Shown here piece by piece: positions 6,551-11,384 of a DNA stretch of 11,384 nucleotides. The position numbers were made by a program, and so were the translations under genes. The notes under the pieces were generated by a model. It did not search any database and was not told the DNA's origin. It worked only from the letters and a program-made list of their open reading frames with translations. Every line of letters starts with the position of its first letter. Within the stretch, counting starts at the first letter, position 1. The stretch comes from CALREA01 sp041674865. GTDB taxonomy: Bacteria > Patescibacteriota > Gracilibacteria > UBA1369 > UBA12463. The stretch lies in NCBI GenBank assembly GCA_041674865.1, contig JBAYUX010000039.1, forward strand, positions 1 through 11,384, in the 5' to 3' direction.

Positions 6551-7215
6551 TATTTAGAGGTTGTTTGAACTGGTGACTGAGAAAGATAATAATCGAGAGC
6601 AGCACGGAATGCTTCGAGGCCTGGAGGATTCTGAAGACGCTTCCCGTTGAAGAAAAAAGATGGAGTTCCTCCTACGTCAGCAGCCTCGCCGCTGGCTCGG
6701 CTCTGAGCGACAGCATCGCGAACCTCAGTACTAGCGCTGTCTTTTTTGAAAGTATCAACATTGAGACCTAACTCTTTTGCATACTGTTCAAATGTTGGCT
6801 TAGGATCATCGAGATCTGACCAATCTTTCTGGCGCTCAAAGAGCTTGTCGTGCATCTCCCAAAACTTTCCCTGTTTACCAGAGGCCTGTGCGGCATACGA
6901 AGACTCAAGAGCATTTTTGTGAAGCTCATAAAGCGGGAAATGTCGGTACGAGAACTGAATACGACCGCTATATTCAGAAACAACCTGTTTTACAACAGGA
7001 TAATAAGCAGCGCAGGCAGGACACTGGAAATCACTATACTCTATAAGAACTGGTTTACCTGGAGTTCCCTTGGTCCAGTCGGTTGAGCTAATAGCAGACA
7101 CAGTGAGTCCAGCGGTTGAGTCATATGTAGCCGCCTTATAAATTCCAAAAACAGCGATAAGAACAATCAAAACTGCACCGGCCCACATGTATAAACGTTT
7201 TTTCGAAGTGTGCAT
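6550..7215 (-). CDS. Membrane-anchored DsbA-like thiol:disulfide oxidoreductase
   Basis: This protein is predicted to introduce disulfides into exported proteins. Of 221 residues, 1-6 are basic and 9-28 form an N-terminal membrane anchor or uncleaved signal (no clear cleavage site). The thioredoxin fold starts near residue 54, with 'VLIEYSDFQCPACAAYYPVV' carrying the active site CPAC at 65-68. A helical insertion at about 94-175 follows, and the cis-proline loop is V-G-G-T-P-S-F at 181-187 (Pro185). This is the DsbA/DSBA-like thioredoxin_4 layout also seen in BdbD-type proteins. The two active-site cysteines are the only ones in the protein. The following gene encodes its presumed oxidant VKOR with a one-base overlap. 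Divergent from pyrD across a 131-bp gap. Confidence 0.93.
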   Translation of the reverse strand: MHTSKKRLYMWAGAVLIVLIAVFGIYKAATYDSTAGLTVSAISSTDWTKGTPGKPVLIEYSDFQCPACAAYYPVVKQVVSEYSGRIQFSYRHFPLYELHKNALESSYAAQASGKQGKFWEMHDKLFERQKDWSDLDDPKPTFEQYAKELGLNVDTFKKDSASTEVRDAVAQSRASGEAADVGGTPSFFFNGKRLQNPPGLEAFRAALDYYLSQSPVQTTSK

Positions 7216-7254
7216 ATAAAGAAGAATAGAAAAAGTAAAAATCTGTCTTAGTCG

Positions 7255-7282
7255 AGGATACGCTTTGTGAGAATAAATTCAA
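7255..7282 (-). promoter_or_regulatory. Weak candidate promoter for the dsbA-like/VKOR operon
   Basis: On the minus strand TTGAAT (7277-7282) and TATCCT (7255-7260) are separated by 16 bases and sit about 40 bases before the dsbA-like ATG. Each box has two mismatches to consensus, so this is only a plausible site in the divergent gap. Confidence 0.25.
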
Positions 7283-7307
7283 GGATCGCATTCTTTAGTA
7301 AGAAGGG

Positions 7308-7313
7308 TATAAT
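7308..7313 (+). promoter_or_regulatory. Consensus -10 box (TATAAT) upstream of pyrD
   Basis: A perfect TATAAT, preceded by GGG, lies 33 bases before the pyrD ATG, so transcription would start near 7320 with a leader of about 27 bases. No convincing -35 box is found 16-18 bases upstream. The -10 could act with a weak -35 or in an extended form, of which only the G at the second position is present. Confidence 0.45.
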
Positions 7314-7346
7314 GCAAAACGGTCAAGAAAATAACACCCAACAACC

Positions 7347-8495
7347 ATGTCACAGAATCTCGCAAAAATGAGGAACGCGACAAATGGATTTCTCTATAGG
7401 AATATTTTGAAAAAAATATTCTTCCTTTCTGATCCGGAAAAAGTACATGATGGCATGATGTATTTCGGAGAACTTCTTGGAAGAAACACGATCACTCGAG
7501 GCGCAACGCAACTCATGTTTGGAAATGGACGACTCCCCGATCTTGAGCAAACACTTCACGGAGTATATTTCAAAAATCCAATCGGACTTAGCGGCGGATT
7601 TGATAAAAATGCAATCCTCACGGACATCATCTCGTCAGTTGGTTTTGGGTTTATGGAGGTCGGATCTATTACGGCCAAACCATATGAAGGAAATCCTGGA
7701 CAACGGCTCTGGAGGCTTCCAAAATCACAAAGTCTCGTCGTATATTATGGACTCAAGAATATTGGTGCAGAAAATATTGCAAAGAATTTGGAAGAAAAAT
7801 TATGCAGTCGTCCATTTGAAATTCCCGTCGCGATCAATATCGCAAAAACAAACTGTCCGGAGACGAATCAGAAAGAAGTTGGAATTGCAGATTACGTCGA
7901 AACGTACAAGCGATTTCTCAAGATTGGAAGTTTTTTTGTGATCAATATTAGCTGTCCAAATGTTGCAGGTGGTCAGCCATTTCATAATGCAGAGTGGCTC
8001 GAAGAACTACTCATAGAGATGGAAAAAACTCCAACGGAAAAACCAGTATTTATTAAGATTTCTCCAGACCTTTCGCTCGCAGAAGTTGATGCGATTCTCG
8101 GAGTCGCAGGCAAGCACCATGTCGACGGATTCGTTTGTACCAATCTTACAAAACGGAGAGATCTAGAAAGTATTCTGGACCCAGAAGTTCCTTCCGTTGG
8201 CGGACTTAGCGGAAAGATCGTCGAGCCGCTCGCGAACGAACTCATCTCCTACGTCTACAAAAACGGCATCGCTCGCGACGGCAAAAAATTCACGATTATC
8301 GGTGTCGGCGGAATCTTCTCAGCACAAGACGCCTACAAAAAAATCCGAGCAGGCGCCTCCCTTCTCGAACTCATCACCGGCATGATTTTTCAAGGCCCAC
8401 AGCTCATCAGCGAGATCCAATTGGGCCTTTCTGATCTCCTCGCCCGTGACGGCTACAAGCACATATCCGAAGCCATCGGAGCCGACTACCGGTAG
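7347..8495 (+). CDS. pyrD: Dihydroorotate dehydrogenase, class-2-like (quinone type)
   Basis: PyrD oxidises dihydroorotate to orotate with FMN, the fourth step of pyrimidine synthesis; class 2 enzymes pass electrons to membrane quinone. The 382 residues begin with a helical extension (about 14-48: YRNILKKIFFLSDPEKVHDGM) typical of class 2. Then come 'NPIGLSGGFDKNA' (77-89), 'GFGFMEVGSITAKPYEGNP' (99-117), 'GLKNIGAENI' (135-144), the active-site block NISCPN (200-205), 'FIKISPDL' (235-242), 'GGLSGK' (285-290) and 'IIGVGGIFSAQDA' (317-329) for FMN phosphate. In class 2 enzymes the residue at position 203 is normally Ser (E. coli Ser175); here it is Cys, as in class 1. Met8 is an alternative start. 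Base use changes inside the gene: AT-rich to about 8190, then GC-richer to the end. No pyrK partner or N-terminal transmembrane helix is visible. Confidence 0.93.
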   Translation: MSQNLAKMRNATNGFLYRNILKKIFFLSDPEKVHDGMMYFGELLGRNTITRGATQLMFGNGRLPDLEQTLHGVYFKNPIGLSGGFDKNAILTDIISSVGFGFMEVGSITAKPYEGNPGQRLWRLPKSQSLVVYYGLKNIGAENIAKNLEEKLCSRPFEIPVAINIAKTNCPETNQKEVGIADYVETYKRFLKIGSFFVINISCPNVAGGQPFHNAEWLEELLIEMEKTPTEKPVFIKISPDLSLAEVDAILGVAGKHHVDGFVCTNLTKRRDLESILDPEVPSVGGLSGKIVEPLANELISYVYKNGIARDGKKFTIIGVGGIFSAQDAYKKIRAGASLLELITGMIFQGPQLISEIQLGLSDLLARDGYKHISEAIGADYR

Positions 8496-8522
8496 AACCT
8501 TTACGAAACCACTCATATCCGT

Positions 8523-8552
8523 TTGACGCAAGCGAATACAAGGGACTAAGAT
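8523..8552 (+). promoter_or_regulatory. Putative sigma70-type promoter for the 554-residue protein gene
   Basis: TTGACG (8523-8528, one mismatch) and TAAGAT (8547-8552, keeps TAxxAT) are 18 bases apart and lie 21 bases before the ATG at 8574. Transcription would start within about 15 bases of the ATG, so the leader would be very short. It overlaps the hairpin that may end pyrD. Confidence 0.4.
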
Positions 8553-8564
8553 AAGCCCTTATTT
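8540..8564 (+). terminator. Weak terminator-like hairpin after pyrD
   Basis: AAGGG (8540-8544) and CCCTT (8556-8560) form a 5-bp stem around an 11-base loop and are followed by ATTTT. The stem is short and the T-run brief, so termination would be inefficient; pyrD could read through into the next gene. Confidence 0.25.
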
Positions 8565-8573
8565 TAAACAATT

Positions 8574-10238
8574 ATGAAAACTCCAGAAATCCGACAAGAC
8601 AGAGTTGATCAAGCCGTCACATCACTCGACGATGTGTTTCAAAGATTCACGGCAACGCACCCGAACTACGCAGTAGCAACTCGAACCCCAGCGGCACAAG
8701 AAAAACTCGACACCATATTCGGAGAAATCCCCAACCAAACAAAACCAGGAGGACGAGCGATTATAGAGCAGGTAAAAGTATTCATCGCAGAATGCATGGC
8801 AACCATGGATCGAGACGAAGCTATTGCAGCAGAAGGACAAGACGTTCAAAGAGGGAGAATGATAGACATTCTCTACGACGAAACAGGAAAAATCGACTCA
8901 CGTCTCATCACAAGAACCCTTCTGGAAAACCTTGGACTCGATGAACATGCGGCCCCAAAAGGAACAAAACGCGTCGAACGAACATTGCAACATCTCAAAG
9001 CAATTCCAGATATCGAGGATATGCTCGCCCACCTCGAACCACTTCTCCGGCCAGACGAGACAAAGGGAAGAAGAAATGGATACTTCCGACTTTCACGCAT
9101 AGGAAAGGGAAAAAACGAAGGTTACGTCCTCGGAACTCAGCACGCTATCAAGGGTTCCGGCAAGAAGCAAAAGATCTTTTTCAAAACGGACATTAACAAT
9201 GCACGTCTCCGCATTGAACATATAGAACAACAATACGAACAAGAAATAAAAACGCTCACGGACATTCAAGGCACTCTCGATAGAGTCCATCAAGACCTTG
9301 AGTTCTGGCAAGACATCAAAAACACCGATCGTCTCGAAGAGCTCAAGCGAGAATTATTTGAAAAAGCAGAAAGTCTAGAACTCGCTCGCGACGAAGACAA
9401 AGAAACCCTTCAAAAACGACTCGAAAGTTGCATGACTCTCGAGGATTCATCCGGAAAACCAAATCCAGGAGCCATGCGAGCCGCTCTTCTCAAAACATCA
9501 AAATACGTCGGAAGACGTCTCAAAACGATGAGCGAAACATCCGGAAATCTCACTCAGGATAAACTTCGAGTTCAGCAAAAAGTTCACCAGATCAAGCAGC
9601 CTATCGATCGATTTCTCTCACAGGTTGAACGTCATCGCGACGAACAAAAACCCGCTCGCCCAAAAGCCGAAAAACTTCGTGACCTCAAAAGCCTCCTCGC
9701 GCAAACAGGAAACATCAATCTCGAACCATATCAATCATTCGCAGCAAATTTCAAAGACAACCTCGAGAGACTCATCGCAACACTTCAGAAACCAGCTGCA
9801 AAACAATTAGAGTTAGGGTTAGGCGAAGATCCTGCTCGCCTCTTTCTCAACCTCTTTATTCTTGCAAAATTTCAACGTGCCTACGAAAAACTCTCACAAG
9901 TCTACCGAACCATTACGCTCAATGGAGAAGATTTTGATCCGGCTCAGATGAAAGATGATCTCGAGACATTCAGTGATGAACTTTATGAATCAAGAATCCA
10001 TGAAAAACACGAAGTCCACGACTACGATGATCAGGTCGGACAAATCTACCATATCATCAACAGTCTTATGAAATGCTGCGATGAAAAAATGGGAACGCTC
10101 GATTCATCAAAAAACACACACGACGATGAAGTCGATATGCCACTTCCAGAGCGGATGAAAAAGCGAATGAACGAGTATATTCCAGACTGGGTTTCGCTTG
10201 CCCGCAGTCTGAAATATCCGGCTGAGAAAACAGCCTAA
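8574..10238 (+). CDS. Uncharacterised 554-residue coiled-coil protein
   Basis: I do not recognise this protein. It has no signal peptide and no transmembrane segment, so it is probably cytoplasmic. It is strongly charged and mostly helical. Residues 1-160 are mixed helical with 'GRAIIEQVKVFIAECM' (60-75) and 'RVERTLQHLKAIPDIEDMLAHLEPLL' (133-158). A basic, Gly-rich stretch 'RRNGYFRLSRIGKGKNEGY' (166-184) followed by 'GSGKKQKIFFK' (194-204) looks like a small beta unit that might bind nucleic acid. About 205-290 and 320-365 read as coiled coil. Residues 415-450 hold a hydrophobic helix-rich patch (ARLFLNLFILAKFQRAYEKL), and a CC pair sits at 501-502. No nucleotide-binding or catalytic motif is visible; GSGKK is not a proper P-loop. 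It has its own putative promoter, follows pyrD by 78 bases, and converges on the helicase gene. No Shine-Dalgarno sequence precedes the ATG. Confidence 0.85.
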   Translation: MKTPEIRQDRVDQAVTSLDDVFQRFTATHPNYAVATRTPAAQEKLDTIFGEIPNQTKPGGRAIIEQVKVFIAECMATMDRDEAIAAEGQDVQRGRMIDILYDETGKIDSRLITRTLLENLGLDEHAAPKGTKRVERTLQHLKAIPDIEDMLAHLEPLLRPDETKGRRNGYFRLSRIGKGKNEGYVLGTQHAIKGSGKKQKIFFKTDINNARLRIEHIEQQYEQEIKTLTDIQGTLDRVHQDLEFWQDIKNTDRLEELKRELFEKAESLELARDEDKETLQKRLESCMTLEDSSGKPNPGAMRAALLKTSKYVGRRLKTMSETSGNLTQDKLRVQQKVHQIKQPIDRFLSQVERHRDEQKPARPKAEKLRDLKSLLAQTGNINLEPYQSFAANFKDNLERLIATLQKPAAKQLELGLGEDPARLFLNLFILAKFQRAYEKLSQVYRTITLNGEDFDPAQMKDDLETFSDELYESRIHEKHEVHDYDDQVGQIYHIINSLMKCCDEKMGTLDSSKNTHDDEVDMPLPERMKKRMNEYIPDWVSLARSLKYPAEKTA

Positions 10239-10270
10239 AAAGCAAATTAAAGCTCTACGAACGTAAGAGC
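10237..10270 (-). terminator. Intrinsic terminator of the DEAD-box helicase gene, overlapping its stop codon
   Basis: On the minus strand GCTCT (10266-10270) pairs with AGAGC (10252-10256), and two more pairs (AC/GT) can form around a GTTC loop after one bulged T. A U-rich run TTTAATTTGCTTTTT (10251-10237) follows. The stem lies inside the last codons of the helicase and the T-run contains its TAA, so the terminator reaches into the end of the convergent gene. Only 8 bases separate the two stops. Confidence 0.5.
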
Positions 10271-11384
10271 AAAGCCCTTCTTGTTGGCACGACCTGTTCG
10301 TCCAATTCGGTGAATATAATCTTCGTATGTCTGAGGAATATCGAAGTTGATAACGTGACTAACATCATTGACGTCAATACCTCGAGCAGCAACATCGGTT
10401 GCGATCAAGATTCGAACATGTCCTTTTTTGAAAGCATCGAGAGCGCGCTGACGCTTGCTCTGTGGCTTATCGCCATGGATAGATTCTGCCTTGTAGTTCA
10501 ACTTCTGAAGAGCGAGCATGAGCTTTTCAACTCCCCTTTTTGTCTTTCCGAAGATCAAAACTCTGTCGAATCCTGGCTGATTCAAAAGTTCACAAAGTTT
10601 CTCGAGCTTGTTTGTCTTCGTAACACGAACGATATCCTGATCAACATTCGCAGCCGTATCACGCATCTTCACAGAAACCGTAACTGGAGTCTTCAAGAAT
10701 CCATGAATCAATGCTGAAATTTCTTTTGAAATCGTAGCAGAGAAGAAGAGTGACTGACGGTCAGCTGGCATCAAGCTCAAGAGATATTTGATATCCTGAA
10801 TGAATCCCATATCAACCATTCGATCAGCCTCATCAAGAACAAGGTTATGAAACTCAGAAAGATTGAGACGTCGTCGTTCGATCAAATCCTTGATACGACC
10901 AGGTGTACCGATAACAAAGCTATGAGGGCCACGAAGATCTCGCATCTGAGCGACGATATTCGCACCACCAATACAAGTTACTGCACGAAGACCTGAGCCC
11001 TTCGCAAAACCATCGTACTCATCCTGAATCTGAACAGCGAGTTCACGAGTTGGAACGAGAATCAAAATCTTCTCACTTCGATTGTTGAAAGCCTTATTAA
11101 TGAGCGGAATCAAGAATGCTGCTGTTTTACCAGTTCCAGTATTCGCAATACCAACAACGTCTTTTCCTTCAAGAACGTGTGGAATAGCCTTGTCCTGAAT
11201 TGGAGTTGTAGAGATATATCCTTTCTTTGCAATATTCTCCTTCAACTTTGGGTGAATATCAAAGTCAGAAAAGTGATGATCTGGAACGTACTCGTCAGCA
11301 ACCTCAATAACTGGAGCTTTGTTGATAAATCGTGAAACATCAATCTTTCCAACCATCATAGCGCCGCTATTTCGAGTTCGACCG
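10247..11384 (-). CDS. DEAD-box RNA helicase (5' end may lie beyond the window)
   Basis: The protein unwinds RNA using ATP, likely in ribosome assembly or mRNA decay. Counted from the first in-window ATG (11357-11359), 370 residues are seen. Motifs in order: Q motif with Phe30 and 'TPIQ' (52-55), motif I ANTGTGKT (72-79), Ia PTRELA (103-108), GG (131-132), Ib TPGR (152-155), II DEAD (176-179), III SAT (207-209), IV 'VLIFGKTKRG' (267-276), V 'TDVAARGID' (321-329) and VI HRIGRTGR (350-357). It ends only 13 residues after motif VI, with no C-terminal RNA-binding tail. The frame stays open above that ATG to the window edge (GRTRNSGA), so an Arg/Gly-rich N-terminal extension is likely and the true start is probably outside. 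Confidence 0.95.
   Translation of the reverse strand, partial: GRTRNSGAMMVGKIDVSRFINKAPVIEVADEYVPDHHFSDFDIHPKLKENIAKKGYISTTPIQDKAIPHVLEGKDVVGIANTGTGKTAAFLIPLINKAFNNRSEKILILVPTRELAVQIQDEYDGFAKGSGLRAVTCIGGANIVAQMRDLRGPHSFVIGTPGRIKDLIERRRLNLSEFHNLVLDEADRMVDMGFIQDIKYLLSLMPADRQSLFFSATISKEISALIHGFLKTPVTVSVKMRDTAANVDQDIVRVTKTNKLEKLCELLNQPGFDRVLIFGKTKRGVEKLMLALQKLNYKAESIHGDKPQSKRQRALDAFKKGHVRILIATDVAARGIDVNDVSHVINFDIPQTYEDYIHRIGRTGRANKKGFALTFVEL

Noticed and set aside
9807..9823. Telomere-like TTAGAG-TTAGGG-TTAGG run
   Set aside because: It simply encodes LELGLG in frame in the 554-residue protein; too short to be a functional repeat.
10310..10717. 135-residue plus-strand frame antisense to the helicase
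   Set aside because: The helicase frame carries all DEAD-box motifs over this stretch; the opposite frame looks random.

Overview
The window is a compact bacterial chromosome segment. No rRNA, tRNA, IS element, CRISPR array or phage gene is visible. Recognisable core genes (dnaA, rseP, frr, pyrH, pyrD, a DEAD-box helicase, DsbA/VKOR, a probable mltG end) show it is chromosomal. Several traits point, as inference only, to a lineage of the Candidate Phyla Radiation (Patescibacteria): the stripped-down order pyrH-frr-rseP without uppS/cdsA/dxr, a short DEAD-box helicase ending just after motif VI, a DsbA-VKOR pair, and a class-2-like PyrD with a Cys in the active-site motif. TGA is used as a stop (end of the FecR-like gene), and none of the long genes needs TGA as a sense codon. 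This argues against the UGA=Gly code of Gracilibacteria/Absconditabacteria.

Layout. Positions 1-96 hold the 3' end of a plus-strand gene that looks like the C-terminus of an MltG-type lytic transglycosylase. From 7215 down to 121 runs one long minus-strand block. In transcription order it is: membrane-anchored DsbA-like thioredoxin, VKOR, a small tail-anchored protein gene split by an in-frame TAA, pyrH, frr, rseP (with three PDZ-like modules), a 261-bp gap with a good promoter, dnaA, and a single-pass FecR-domain protein. From 7347 two plus-strand genes follow: pyrD and a 554-residue coiled-coil protein of unknown function. At the right edge a minus-strand DEAD-box helicase (5' end cut by the window) converges on the unknown gene with only 8 bp between the stops.

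How the genes work together. DsbA and VKOR form a disulfide-forming pair: VKOR reoxidises DsbA using quinone, and the reading frames overlap by one base. PyrH and PyrD both serve pyrimidine nucleotide synthesis but lie on opposite strands. Frr recycles ribosomes, RseP cleaves membrane proteins, and DnaA starts replication. The FecR-like protein, the split small protein and the 554-residue protein have no assignable pathway.

Most unusual points: the in-frame stop in the small tail-anchored gene, the class-2-like PyrD with Cys instead of Ser in its catalytic motif, three PDZ-like modules in RseP, the lack of Shine-Dalgarno sequences at essentially every start, and the unrecognised 554-residue protein. 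I did not find clear evidence of a wholly new multi-gene system here.
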